Assembly: GCF_032118995.1 (NCBI RefSeq) | Contig: NC_092663.1 | Location: 5,952,001-6,016,000, forward strand | From: Asterias amurensis | Taxonomy: Eukaryota > Echinodermata > Asteroidea > Forcipulatida > Asteriidae | Direction of reading: 5' to 3' | DNA length: 64,000 bases | Part shown: in pieces, positions 20,422 to 32,732 of the stretch | Layout of the letters: every line of letters starts with the position of its first letter | Position numbering within the stretch: position 1 is the first letter of the stretch | Program-made: the position numbers and the translations under genes | Notes under the pieces: model-generated | What the model was told of the DNA's origin: nothing | Seen by the model: the letters and a program-made list of their open reading frames with translations, nothing else | Database searches by the model: none

Positions 20422-21036
20422 GCCGTGTTCGCACTGGATTAATATTTTGGGTAACTTAACCATGACGCTGGGTAACATTCCGACGGATTAACTTTCCCAC
20501 CGTCTGCACTTGGATTTATTTGACTCGGGTAAACTTGCCGAGACCGTGGGAAAACTAGTCGAGCTGGCCCACTGCGTATAGACGATGTGACCTCTGACGT
20601 CACACGAAAACCATAACATGATTCGCGCGCATACCGCCGGGCAAAACCTTTGTGTTTTGGCAGCCAGCTAGAAAGTGTAAGCAATCTTACTATGACTACG
20701 CAACTCGGTGCCCGGCGAAACATGACGTATATAGTGTTTTGCCAATAGAGGGCGGTTTGAATGTAACATAGGTCACATCGTCTTATCACGAAAATCTTAT
20801 TCTTCCATGAGAAAACATGTCAGCTTCTTCGGGTTACGAACAGATGGGAGATTTAACCGAGTCGCTGCGTCCGCATTGGACTTTCTGGCTCGGTTAAACC
20901 ATGGTTAAACTACCCATACGGGTTGGGTAAGTTACCTGGGAGGAAAACTTCCTGGGCTGTTCGCATTGAACTTAAAATGGGCAAGTTACCCATTGGCTCG
21001 GTTAGTTTACCCAAATTCAGTCCAATGCGAACAGGG
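20422..21036. mobile_element. 615-bp TIR element (TGTTCGCA ends)
   Basis: The left end gccgtgttcgcactggatt and the right end gtccaatgcgaacaggg are inverted repeats. They continue into tttgggtaacttaacc / ggttagtttacccaaa. The words gggtaactt and ggttaa recur inside. The TIR style, with a GTTCGCA-type end, is like Harbinger or ISL2EU miniatures. No gene is recognised and the target duplication is not clear. Confidence 0.6.
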
Positions 21037-21380
21037 ATTTTGTTGTTGCTGATGCCATGAACACCGTGTCCTGTAGCATCGGGACTGATACTTTTACTGA
21101 GTCTGTTTTATTGAGTGGTTGATTTGTGTGCTTCCACCTGTTGGCTATTAGAAACAACTTTTCGATTTGAGCGTGACGAGAGGCAAAGAGTTGTATTTCA
21201 AGATTTGATTTTATGAATTTTGGTTAGTTTTGGTTTAATGAAATACTTATAGTCAGATGATTATGGGCATAGGCTTGCTCTTTGGTTTGATATAACTTAC
21301 TAATGTTTGCTTTTGACATTTGACATTTACTTTTATTTTAGACTTCTTGAAAGTTTACCATTTTGTATAACTTTTAAACC

Positions 21381-22559
21381 GTTATCACACTATAGGTATT
21401 TCCTGGGAAATGAAAACGTTTCGTCGATCTGACACTACAAAAAAATCCCATGAAATATAGCTTTCCCGGGAAATATAGTTAACCCTACTCGGGGTTAATG
21501 TTAATGAGTTAACCCCGGGGAAAAGCGTTTTTTTCCCCGGGAAAAGCAGCTAGTGAGAACGAAAGCGGGTTTAACTTACCCCACCTTTTGCTTCCACTGT
21601 GTTGAGACGTTTGTCACAGACGTCAAAAATAGCGCGCCAAATAATTCGCGCTGTACAATGAGCCCTTTTTTGTTTTCTCCTTCTGAAAGTGTTTACATTT
21701 AGATACGAAATTATAAGTGAGATTTACAAATAAAATTATGACTAAAAGAAATTGACCAGGTGAATGGAATAGGAATAGAATAAATAGTTGGCGTGAACAT
21801 GCTTCCTTCTCGTACACACGCCACGTGTGTGGTATTTCTTGTTGTCCAGAGTCAGATTTGAGTTCTTCGATCGACATTGTTGTCTACCACCTATAACCGT
21901 TAATGTCTTTTGAAACTATAGTTCAATTTTGGGCCAGATAGATGGGCATACAAGAATTGGGAAAGTTTTCTCAAAATTGGCTGACTGCCTGCGTGGTGCC
22001 GGATATGAACGGACCTCTGCCCAACGAAAAACTGAAAACCTTGAGAGAGAAAAAAGGTCGGTGAGGATACTAGTTTTTTTAAAGGCCGGAATGTCTATAA
22101 AATGAACTATTGTTCTCCTGCAAAAAATGTTTTAGACGAAACATACATTTAAAAGTATTTTAAGCCATTAAACAAATGGTTGCCACTAGGGTTTAAGCCT
22201 ATTCAGTATCCTTTCTTTACACAATGGGAAAACACGACTGTTGATGTTGGAAGGGAAGAATGCTTCTTTTTATTTCTATTGCATTTTCAGATTGTGCAAA
22301 ATTCACCATGCGGTATTTTTTGTATAAAACCTTTAATTAACTTATCCCGAATATCTGGACATTTTTATGCAATCCTTCCAAAATGCCATACAGAAAATAA
22401 CTAGGCCTTACCCCGGGGTTGAATCCCCTGCCCCCTGAGCAGGGTTTCTTTCCATGGGAAAAAATATTTACCGGGAAGTTCCCAGTAGTATTTTTTGTAG
22501 TGTGAACAGATCGACTAAAAGTTCCCGGGAATTTCCCGGGAAGTAACTCTAGTATGAAC
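21381..22559. mobile_element. 1.18-kb TIR element with CCCGGGAA subterminal words
   Basis: The left end gttatcacactataggtatt pairs with the right end aactctagtatgaac. Inner blocks cgatctgacactacaaaaaa and ttttttgtagtgtgaacagatcg are also mirrored, and tttcccgggaaa recurs on both sides. The centre (21600-22400) shows no recognised gene. Confidence 0.6.
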
Positions 22560-22815
22560 ATACGACAATTGAAATAAACGTATAGACACAAAAGTCCATT
22601 CAATTACAGTTCTCAAAAGAAATAAAAAGCTCTCGCAAAGTAATATAAAGAGCTCCCTTTCGCATTTCCTATTAGCAACTTGCTCCCACGTGGCCGCTCT
22701 TTTGGTAGACCACGATTGACCCCTCACCATTACTTCCGGCAAGTGCCACGTAATCCGTTAAAGAATCGTTAAACGGTACCACAAATTCCATCTGATTGTT
22801 ATACTGCGTGTCATT

Positions 22816-23183
22816 TTAAATGCAGTGAACACTATTGGTAATTATTCAAAATCATTAATTTCTTGGTGACGAGTAACTGGGAGAGGTTGATGATATTAAA
22901 CATTGTGAGAAACGGCTCCCTCAGAAGTGCCATAGTTGTCGAGAAAGAAGTAATTTTCCACGAATTTGATTTCGAGACCTCGGATTTAGAACTTGGGGTC
23001 TCGAAATCAACCATCTAAACGCACACAACTTCGTGTGAATAGGGTGTTTTTTCTTTCATAATCTCGCAACTTCGATGAACGATTGAGCTCAAATTTTCAC
23101 AGGTTAGTTATTTTATGCATATGTTGAGATACACTGTGAAGGCTAGTCATTGACAATTACCAATAGTGTCCACTGCCTTCAAA
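22816..23183. mobile_element. GGACAC miniature element (family J), copy 3
   Basis: It starts TTAAATGCAGTGAACACTATTGG and ends attaccaatagtgtccactgcc. The central hairpin is tttcgagacctcgg / ggggtctcgaaat. Confidence 0.75.
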
Positions 23184-23593
23184 CAATCGTCTTCTCCTGA
23201 CAAAGTAGCCTTGATCAAGGCGCTACAGCCAGCCGCGATCTGCAAAATCCCAGTCCCCATCACTGAATTCCACCAGTGCACCCCCATACATAACACAGTG
23301 CATATAATACGTATACAGCGTATGTACACACATACGTACTGTACATGTACATGTACCATCTGTATACGGTACACTTACGGTACATGGGTACCTCCTAAGT
23401 AGCGCCTTGATGGTTTTGTATCTGCCAAAATTTAGGGCGGAGCTCATTATGCTAATGTTTACTAACAACCCGTTCTCATTGGTTGTTGGTTGACCTATAA
23501 ACTCTCGATGCGATGTCAATCACAACGTTCTGCAAGCACTCGCACACATGTGCTCGTCGACGTAATTGTAAACAAACCGTGGTTGTAGTTGCA

Positions 23594-23637
23594 ATGGCGG
23601 CGGGCGAGGGAGAAATCCCTACTAGTAAAACAAAACA
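23594..23637 (+). CDS. Possible first coding exon of a host gene
   Basis: The ATG in context gttgcaATGGCGG opens MAAGEGEIPTSKTK and runs into a strong splice donor, aaaaca/GTAAGT, in phase 2. The stretch around it is richer in GC and lies downstream of a non-repeat region, as a promoter would. No second exon was recognised downstream, so the product is unknown. A chance ATG before a GTAAGT remains possible. Confidence 0.25.
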
Positions 23638-23644
23638 GTAAGTC

Positions 23645-25585
23645 GCTGGAAATCAGTGGTGTATAATTTGCAACACAACTACAGAAACTTTCAACAAAAT
23701 ATAACAACCGCGTTTAATGCATCAATCATGGGTTTAGAAATAGAAGGAAGAAAATTAGAACATGTGAAATGTGTTTGAGAAAGGTTAAAAAAGTATCCAG
23801 GTGTCATGGGTTTCCGGCAAGATGGCTACTTGGTAAGAATTCTTAGGTGTTGGGCATATGACAGTACAACACACCCCATCCCCTTGAAGCACAAACACAG
23901 AACAGATGAGATAAGAAACCCAGCTGTTTATTTTGTCTTAATGTAGACATATATTATTTATTACGTTTCTCGCGGTAAATCAAAGTTGAGGATCGAAAAT
24001 ATGTGTTGTCGAAAACATACCAGACGGTAGAAGATGGCGTGTGGCTGAACAACAACTACAAGTAAAGTTCACATTCATAAACAAACTCTTGCCATACTAC
24101 TAGTACTACACTACAACGTTACACTTATAGTACAGCAGCTTTAAATTCAGGGACAAATCTATCAGCTACGTTGTAATTATGATGCTAGTCCTCGTGTTAT
24201 AATGAAACGCAAGACAACGGAAGTTGTTCGAAGTTGTTCAACACCATTACCGACCGGGCGAGTCTTGTCCGGCTCACCCGTCCGGCAGCGCATTCAGACC
24301 CCTTACAATTATAGCTAATATACACACACCACGCTCTCGACACTGCTATAAAAAGCACGTATTACAGTACATGTCCATACAGCTAGCGTACAGCGTACAC
24401 ACACACACACACACGCATGCATGCATGGACGTGGCATGATTGCTCGCAGTAATACGTCATTCTCAATCGCGCCTGTGATTGGCCAATGTTTAGAATGACA
24501 CGCCCACATCATGAATACCCTTTTATCGGAATTCCGATAAAGCTTTACAATCCCATCAAGGCTGTTGTTTGAGCCACGTGTGCGAGGTTGAAAGTAGAAA
24601 GACACGACCGTACTCACGACTACGCTATACTGTTCTCGCTGTACAATGTATGGTAATGTACATTTGTGTATGCACTGCATGCGTGTGCAGCGAACCGGGC
24701 CGGGGAACAGTACGTCAACAGCCTTGATCAAGGCTACTGACAAAGCCGTCAGCGACGTCTTTCCCGAACTGCAAGACTTCTTCTCCGCCGTAAATATATA
24801 AATATTTGTATAACAATACGAAAATACACGAATGTGCAGCCATTTTAGGCCGCATGTGGGAAGTAGGTCTACATTTGCAGCCGGCCGCCGTGAACAACAT
24901 CATGCGCGTGGCATTGTTGGAACGGACTTCCGTCCGCTAATATTATAACATTAATTTTTGTAACTTCCGCATAGGCTGACCTGTTAACCACATTTGCTGG
25001 GGTTTGATCGTATGTGAAACGACCGTGCATATTCCTGGGAAATAGTACTCCCAGGAGTTACCAAATTGTGATAGTAAAAACGGTTGCTGGGGTGGCGGTG
25101 GGGTTAATGGAATGTCTTACAGTACCACACGTTAGTTTAATTTATAGATTAGTGATTTCCTTCTTCTTAAATGGCTACAGTATTTATTTCAAGAGTTTAA
25201 TTTTAGTATAATTTTTATTTGTATTTTTTGAATGGCGAGTAGTAATTTTAAACTTGGCCACTGGGCACCGACAGAGGAAACTTGTTAGATTTAACCCTCC
25301 AAGTTTCTTCAAGAAGTACACTTTGCCTCTGTCGGATATCTGCGTTGGATTGCGCCCGCCAAGTTCATCAAAATTGTTATATGATCATTTCGTGTCCTGC
25401 TCTACGCGGATTCCTAATCGAGAGAGCCAGCAGGACAGCGTATATAATCATCTTCAAATTCATTCAGTTGAAACATACCGGAATCAGTAATCCTTAGCCC
25501 TTATCTTCAACTTTGCCGGACGAACTTTTTCATTGTAGGCCCTTACATCACATCTTTAAGGATTTGGATACTTTTTGTAACACAA
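23645..25585. other. No gene recognised; CA microsatellite at 24393-24414
   Basis: The stretch holds a (CA)n run near 24393-24414 followed by gcatgcatgcatgg, a short tatcggaattccgata palindrome at about 24525, and otherwise unassigned sequence. If the exon at 23594 is real, this is intron. Confidence 0.4.
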
Positions 25586-25599
25586 AACACAATGTCCAC

Positions 25600-25845
25600 A
25601 CATTTACATCGTTTGAAGATGATGATTATTCCCTGAAAATAATATTAGAGAAATTGTTGAGAAATGAGTAAAACAATGTCATGAAAATACGTTTTTATAT
25701 GCTAAAATAATGTTCGTCTCATGATCAGTGAGACGCCAATTATTTTGATGACATTGTTTTACTAATTTCTCATTTACTTCAGCACTTTAGCAAGTAATAC
25801 TTTCAGGGAAGCTTTCTACTATCATTATCTTCTTCAAACTGTGTA
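25600..25845. mobile_element. Fold-back element, family F, copy 1
   Basis: The arms pair gtttgaagatgatgattatt with aactatcattatcttcttcaaac-like sequence and gaaatgagtaaaacaatgtcat with atgacattgttttactaattt. The centre is acgtttttatatgctaaaat... gtctcatgatcagtgagac. A second copy is interrupted at 51016-52210 and a fragment lies at 57107-57190. Confidence 0.6.
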
Positions 25846-26019
25846 AGTTTAATGTACATCTACGGACATTGGGTTCTTTTGTCCCCCAAAAAGTACATAG
25901 ACCCTATAAAGCCGTTTATTTTTTTAGCTTTCGTCATTTTCGTTTTTTCGTCCACACCAACAGATAGGCCATTCAGTTTTGGTAACTCGACCTTGTCGAC
26001 TTATAGATATGGCAATGTT

Positions 26020-26130
26020 TGTTTTCTTTCACTATCTCGCAACTTCGACGACCAATTGAGCTCAAATTTTCACAGATTTGTTATTTCATGCTTACGTTGA
26101 GATACACCAAGTGAGAAGACTGGGTTCCCG
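26020..26130. repeat. Fragment of GGACAC miniature element (family J)
   Basis: Only the part from ctttcactatctcgcaacttcgacgacc to gttgagatacaccaagtgagaag is present. Confidence 0.6.
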
Positions 26131-26360
26131 TATTTTCTTTATTTATGTAAATAACATTACATGTGTTAACAATGCTCTATAATTTTACAGGACTTGACCT
26201 GCTCTTTAAATTATGTTTGATGCATCGGACAGGACAACACCGTAGGTCAAAAGATGTAAAGGGGCTTCCAAACTCACACACAAAAAGCACGAATGTTCAG
26301 GTCGTGTAGGTTCAGTATTTTAAAACTAGGTATTCAGTAAAAACGTATACGTGTGCGTTT
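26131..26360. other. Unassigned spacer
   Basis: No gene or repeat structure seen. Confidence 0.4.
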
Positions 26361-26478
26361 ACGATGTGCGTCTGCGTCCCATATCCAACTCGGCCTTCGG
26401 CCTCGTTGGATATGGGACGCAGAAGCGCTATATTTTTCCGTATTCCACTCGCGCTTGTGTGATAACTTATAATGTAGG
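26361..26478. repeat. Fold-back, family E, third copy
   Basis: The inner palindrome ctgcgtcccatatccaac...gttggatatgggacgcag is perfect around tcggccttcggcctc. The right arm continues as agcgctatatttttccgtattccactcgcgcttgtgtgataac in the family order, whereas the outer left arm is missing. Confidence 0.6.
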
Positions 26479-27930
26479 TCGCGCAAGTGTTTGATGCGTT
26501 GTATACGCTCGTCGTGTCATGGCGCGAACTACATGAACTATAGCTGTGACCTTTATTCGCAGACGACCTTTCAACGTAGATGTTTGTGTGGGAAATTTAA
26601 TTGTTTGTGTTCATGTCAAACTCGCAACTTTTATCTACGTCAACAGAAGTTGATTCATGTGGTTGTTAATGAGCTTTAGATAGTCTTCAAAGACTTTTAC
26701 GGCGTATTTTATCAGCTGCTTTGTGCTTTTGCTGTCGGCGGCATCTTTTATCTCTCGTACTTGGATTTGTTCAGTGTTGGATTGGTATCCTCCGCTTACC
26801 AGTTTTCACGCTATTATGCCTTTTTCTTTGAATTGGGAAAAAAATAATGATGCCATATATCAACCGATGCCCTAATTATCTTCATTTGTTAATATGAAGT
26901 ATGCAAACATATATTAAAACTTGATGGACTTTGTAATGTTCACACCACACACCGATCTTCGATGACTTCAACTGGCCCCATTTGTTTTTAGTTTTTCCTG
27001 TTTTCACGGCAAACAAGAAAGTATGGTTTCCCGGTGAAGCCATACATGGAAGAAACATCTGCAGTGACTACAAGTGTTCTTTGAGACTCTGTGTATGACT
27101 CTATAGCCAGCAGTTGCCTTCATTTTATTCAAAATATTTTTTTTATGAAATTTTAAAAATTACCGCGGTAACTTGCAAAAAAAAAAAAATAATAATAATA
27201 AAATGTGTGAATAATTACTGGCTTCCAAATCTGATTTTTATTTATTTTTTTTTATATATTTTTTTCTCTTAATATTTATAATAAAGCGTATAAATAAACA
27301 GTGAAAATTGAATCAACAAGCTGATGTTTAAATTTTAATATTAATAATATTGATATGAGGGTTAATAAATAAAAATCTCAAAAAATATTAGAAAATGATA
27401 TAAGGCACATGGCTTCTTTAAGCCTCGGTATTTTTTTCCAGAATGCTCAGCAAAACATTCAGTCACATGATTTTGATCATCATGAATTGTGAATTGAAAT
27501 AGTGTTTGATGAAACTCTTTCGGTGGGCAAATATTTTTATATGGCCTCAACATTATGACATGTTTTTGAACCTTGTAGAAATGCCTAAAATACCAAACTT
27601 TTTGCATTTACAAGTGCAAATGACCAGTGGAGCCTTACGTGTTTCTAAGTTTGGGTCAAAGGAGAGGAGACTCTTTGCTTGGCAGATAAAACCACACAAT
27701 TTTTATCTAGGGACTGTTTACATCGCGCACAGAGAGGTAAAAGATTTGCCACGATTTTAGGGACACCTCGAAAACAGGAACTCTTACGATATATTTTACC
27801 CGTGTATGCGAACACGAAGACATGATTTTGGTAAGTTATTACACTTTTATACATTTCACAATCAAGGCCCAGTTCATGAAATCTTTTAACCAATCAGATT
27901 AGAAGAATCTATACTATTTGGTATATAAAA
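26479..27930. other. No gene recognised; low-complexity AT around 27125-27360
   Basis: The stretch includes a-runs and aat repeats at 27176-27200. Short open frames, such as the one at 27506-27760, lack exon signals and family resemblance. Confidence 0.4.
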
Positions 27931-28139
27931 GTAATATTGACTGCTTAATATTCGGGGCACAGTTGAAATTATAGGCCCTCGGTGGTGTCAAAACCATGAC
28001 TATGCCCTTAGTTGCGATAACGTAACCCGTTATCGCAACTACTATGCACTCAGCCTCGCTTCGGGCATGGTCATGGTTTTGACATCACCTTGGGCCTATA
28101 ATTTCAACTGTGCCCCTCATAGCAGTCAATATTTCCATA
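27931..28139. mobile_element. Fold-back element, ATTGACTGC ends (D) with a different stem
   Basis: The outer ends taatattgactgct / agcagtcaatatt are those of the D family. The stem, however, is ggcacagttgaaattata / tataatttcaactgtgcc, unrelated to the other four D copies. A small palindrome, agttgcgataacg / cgttatcgcaact, interrupts the left arm near 28010-28045. Confidence 0.7.
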
Positions 28140-28748
28140 CTATATCCGAAATTCAGATTTTTACATTTTCTAAATAGCGGCGGTCTCATAGTGTGCAACG
28201 CAAATTTCGAGATTTGGACTAGGAGAAAATCGAATAAAAGTTATAGGACCAAAGCAAACTTCTACTTAAAAATGCGCTTTTCACACGAATGGCGTCTCAA
28301 AGCGCGCCTTCCAACATTATCACCCTTGCAGGCCCTGGTCACTGGGCCTTATTTCATTCCTTAAAACCAACCATCTCAGCTCACTGGGGAGTACATGTAC
28401 AGCTAATCGGCTATTCATAAATAGACAGTTTCATTATTCCTATTGGCGTAGAGCGCGTCGTGGGGTATTTAAAACTTTGATAATGACCAGTGTTTACAAC
28501 CGGATGTGAGCGGATATTCCGCGCTAGTCTTGATGCGAGACGTTTCTTGTTACGGGCGATGCAGGCGCTGTCGGTGAGTTGGCATGGCCGCGCTGTGTGA
28601 AAGTTGACCATGTGTGTGAAAGGGAAACCAGCGTGTTGCACCAAGACTATACGCGCATGCGCACGGACGGAACCGGAAACTGTCGGAAATAGGCATGCAA
28701 CACACTCGTATGGACGTCGTACATGTACATGTAACTCGCCTTTTAACC
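28140..28748. other. No gene recognised
   Basis: No exon pair, repeat array or terminal repeat seen. Confidence 0.4.
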
Positions 28749-28938
28749 AAAAAGGTATTTTTGAATGGGAATAAAGGTGTGTCTACTAGTTTTTTCACGG
28801 CCGTTTAAAACCTTGCAGGGTCGAATTGTCGTTTGATAAAGGCCCAGAATCGGCTCGGGCCTTTATCACACGGCAAATCAACCCTGCATGTTTTAAACGG
28901 CCGTGAAAGAACTAGTAGATACGCTTTTATTCCCTAAT
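28749..28938. mobile_element. Fold-back element, GGGAATAA family (S1), copy C
   Basis: It starts aaaaaggtatttttgaatGGGAATAA and ends TTATTCCCtaatt, the reverse orientation of copies A and B. The arms pair ctactagttttttcacggcc with ggccgtgaaagaactagtag, then continue through gggcc-type sequence to about 28848. Confidence 0.7.
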
Positions 28939-30170
28939 TCAATAACAAGAACCATTTCTGCCCTCACATGTACCCATTTACACATGGAACCAGTAGTCAA
29001 GTGTCTTGCTCAGGGACACAAGTATCACGACCAGGACTCGAGCAGAAGCACCAGCTTGAGTTCGGTGCTTTAATCCGCTCGACACCTGGAAAGAACGTTT
29101 CGAAACGAGCATCGTTTCAAAATTATACTAGCAAAATATTGGAACGAACAATAATTTAGAACCATGTTCGCTCGTTATATTTGGTGTTCAGCACGAAGTC
29201 TGAATGCCGTCAAAGAGACTTTTTTCTTCAACTTGTAAAATTGCAGGGAATTCTGTCCGCCGACGCCGGAGATTCCTTTTCAACTTTGCACTATTCATTA
29301 AATGGTGAAATAAATTACTCATATCCGAGCCCTAATAATACGCGGAAAGGGGGAGTGGGAAGCAAGGCATCCTCAAACGCGACATAGCACGGTTCACAAA
29401 CAAACCATAGGGGGTGCTCTGAACTGGGTATAAAAGAGAACATGACAAAAAAGGTGTGTGATAAAAATAATACTGGAGAAAATGGGCCCACAACTCCGCT
29501 GAAGAAAAAACAATACATGTCAAAATATACCACTGTTATTCAATAGAGACGTACTATAGTCATTTTGGTTGGGGAGCGAGGAAAGTAGCAAAACACACAC
29601 AAACAATCCCAAGGCTGGGACATCATTTTATGCACCAGACAAATCTATGTTTGGATATTCTTATGAATATATTTTATTTGTGCATAGATTCATGGTCCAC
29701 GTTTTGTATTGTAACTATCAAACTCGGTTCCATTGTGTGCTGTCTGCTACCTTCCATTCATAAATTTTCTTGTGAATATTATTTTATTTTTGTAAAGACT
29801 TATAGTTTGATGAATTAAGGCGAAAACAAACTTTGATCCTTTTGAATTGAATTCATAATTTATTATCTAATTCTTCTCACGTAGCTATCTATAGGGTCAA
29901 AACGCGAGGCCATGGTAACAATATTTTGCACGTACATCATATAGTTTTAGTTGGACGCAGTTTGCTAACAACCTTTTTAAATAAAATCAATAAATTAATC
30001 AGTTTGCTTGTTACATAAAATAAAATTGAAGAGGATGCCTGAGTTGACTTATACAATCAGAGTTGGACTAGGTGCGGATAACGTGCTCTCATATAGTGCT
30101 TGTGTGCAAGATTTGATACACGCACGTTGCAACGCGTGTTCAGGCTGTGTATAAGTCAACGTCTTAGTTT
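28939..30170. other. No gene recognised
   Basis: Unassigned DNA. Open frames at 29315-29533 and 29569-29763 show no family resemblance. Confidence 0.4.
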
Positions 30171-30653
30171 CTGTAAGTCGACTTGGTGAGATCAATTATA
30201 TCAGTTAGTTTACTTATCATTTTATCTAAGTCTACTTGTTGAGATAAATTATATCAGTAAGTCGACTTATCATTTTATCTAAGTCGACTTGTTGAGATAA
30301 ATTATGTCAGTAAGTTTACTTATCATTTTATCTAAGTCGACTTGTTGAGATAAATTATGTCAGTAAGTCGACTTATCATTTTATCTAAGTCGACTTGTTG
30401 AGATAAGTTATGTCAGTAGGTTTACTTATCATTTTATCTAAGTCGACTTGTTGAGATAAATTATGTCAGTAAGTTTACTTATCATTTTATCTAAGTCGAC
30501 TTGTTGAGATAAATTATGTCAGTAAGTCGACTTATCATTTTATCTAAGTCGACTTGTTGAGATAAATTATGTCAGTAAGTTTACTTATCATTTTATCTAA
30601 GTCGACTTGGTGAGATAAATTATGTTAGTAAGTCGACTTATCATTTTATCTAA
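30171..30653. repeat. 53-bp satellite, first block, about nine units
   Basis: The unit is built on taagtcgacttgttgagata plus aattatgtcag plus taagt(cg/tt)acttatcattttatc. The taagt[c/t][g/t]actt word occurs twice per unit, so the unit looks like an old dimer. Units differ by a few bases. The block stops at a TAA where the element at 30654-32000 begins. Confidence 0.9.
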
Positions 30654-32000
30654 GAGGTCGTTCACACGCCGTACTAAAGTTGGTCTAAGTCCACTTAGAC
30701 CGGTTCGGGTTCAACTTTTGTGCGTGTGAACGCAAATAAAGTTAGACCGGATCGGGTTTAAACCCCAAAACTTAAACCGTCCAGCGAGGCGGTCTAAGTC
30801 TAAACCGGTTCGGGTTTATCTTTTAACACTGCGTGTGGACAGAATGACATCCGGTTTTAACTCACAACGGACGACCCATTGTGTGGTTCAATGCACACGC
30901 CCGGGACCCGGAGTGCTTGTATACGGTTTCTGTTGCCTCTGATGCTGAAAAGCACCGAGTATTTAGTATTACTTTCTTGCCGCTTACCGAGTTGGCGAAA
31001 CCCTCTCGATCGGTGTATGCAGTTTAACACAGGCCCACGCCCATGATTTATTAAATTCTGAAACAAAATTATATTTTCCAAGCTTTTTTTGTTGAGTGTC
31101 CTATAATAAATTGAAACTGTTTTAGTATACTACGAGCGCAGCGAAGAAGCATATTTTTTAATGCTTCTCACATGTACAGCGCTGCCATCCCATAGTGATC
31201 ACTCTCTGATATCCCATAGTTATCCATCACCGATCCCGTGGATGTGCCTTTCTATTGCCGTCACCGTTACTAGCGTGCTGTACTTTCAATCTAGGAGAAT
31301 GAACTGCAGTGGGCGCGAGGCTGTGTGTAGGGAAAATTCCCTACGCCAGCAATATCACCACGTTGTTGTTGGGAAGTTGGGAAAATACTGCGAAGTACAT
31401 GTATTTACGTAACTTGCACGTGTATAGTTGTGTTTATGAACGAATCGGAATAAAAATCGCGGCACCAGCTTTTGAGAGATCACAGCTTCCAATCGATTGA
31501 AGTACAAACTAAAAGTATTTATTAAATCGGAAACAGTGGTATAAAACAAAACGCACAAATGAAACGTGTTCTGTTTCATGGAATATGGACAATATTTTGG
31601 TGAGTTTTCTCGGCGGTTTGTATCAATATTTTGTTTGTTTAAAAAAAAAAAATTCGAGTCGTGTTCATGTTTGTTTTAAGTGCCCATATCATCCCAACGG
31701 TAAAACTGTTACCGCGTTCGATTTGGCCATTTGTATCCAATAATTATGCCCTGATGATCATCCAGGGCATGGGGCACTCAGTATCTCGGCAAACTCGGTG
31801 CATGAATCTGATGAATAAAACCGGATGTTAGAGCAACGGGGTCGCGTCTACTTTGACCTCTTAAAACCGAAGATAAACCGGATCGGGTTTAACTCTGTGC
31901 TGTCTGAACGCAAGGGGTTTTTATTTTTACGACCACCCCCCGCTGCTCGTAAAAGTTAGACCGGTTCGGGTCTAAGTTAGTACGCTGTCTGAACATACCC
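30654..32000. mobile_element. 1.35-kb TIR element inserted in the 53-bp satellite, TAA duplication
   Basis: The ends gaggtcgttcacacgccgtac and gtacgctgtctgaacataccc are imperfect inverted repeats. They sit between TAA (30651-30653) and TAA (32001-32003), with satellite on both outer sides. The word (a)gaccggttcgggt recurs near both ends. A 3-bp TAA duplication and G-rich ends point to PIF/Harbinger. No transposase is seen, so the element is non-autonomous. The interior (30860-31850) has no recognised gene. Confidence 0.75.
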
Positions 32001-32643
32001 TAAGTCGACTTGTTGAGATAAATTAAGTCAGTAAATTTACTTATCATTTTATCTAAGTCGACTTGTTGAGATAAATTATGTCAGAAGGATGACTTATCAT
32101 TTTATGTAAGTCGACTTGTTGAGATAAGTTATGTCAGTAAGTCGACTTATCATTTTATCTAAGTCGACTTGTTGAGATAAATTATGTCAGAAGGATGACT
32201 AATCATTTTATGTAAGTCGACTTGTTGAGATAAGTTATGTCAGTAAGTCGACTTATCATTTTATCTAAGTCGACTTGTTGAGATAAATTATGTCAGTAAG
32301 TTTACTTATCATTTAATCTAAGTCGACTTGTTGAGATAAATTATGTTAGTAAGTCGACTTATCATTTTATCTAAGTCGACTTGTTGAGTTAAATTATGTC
32401 AGTAGGTTTACTTATCATTTTATCTAAGTCGACTTGTTGAGATAAATTATGTCAGTAGGTTTACTTATCATTTTATCTAAGTCGACTTGTTGAAATAAAT
32501 TATGTCAGTAAGTTTACTTATCATTTTATCTAAGTCGACTTATCATTTTATCTAAGTCGACTTGTTGAGATAAATTATGTCAGTAGGATGACTTATCATT
32601 TTATCTAAGTCGACTTGTTGAGATAAATTATGCCAGTAAGTTG
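32001..32643. repeat. 53-bp satellite, second block, about twelve units
   Basis: Same unit as the first block. Some units carry gaaggatgac in place of gtaagtcgac, and one half-unit is duplicated near 32530. The satellite end runs into tggcggccattttc. Confidence 0.9.
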
Positions 32644-32732
32644 GCGGCCATTTTCAATTTTTTTGTTTTGATTTACATAAAAAATATAGACAATTCTAGA
32701 GTTCTCCTCGGCTAATATTAATTAACAGACCC

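Noticed and set aside
30171-32643. Regular repeats that could suggest a CRISPR array
   Set aside because: There are no variable spacers of constant size; the whole 53-bp unit repeats, and the setting is eukaryotic.
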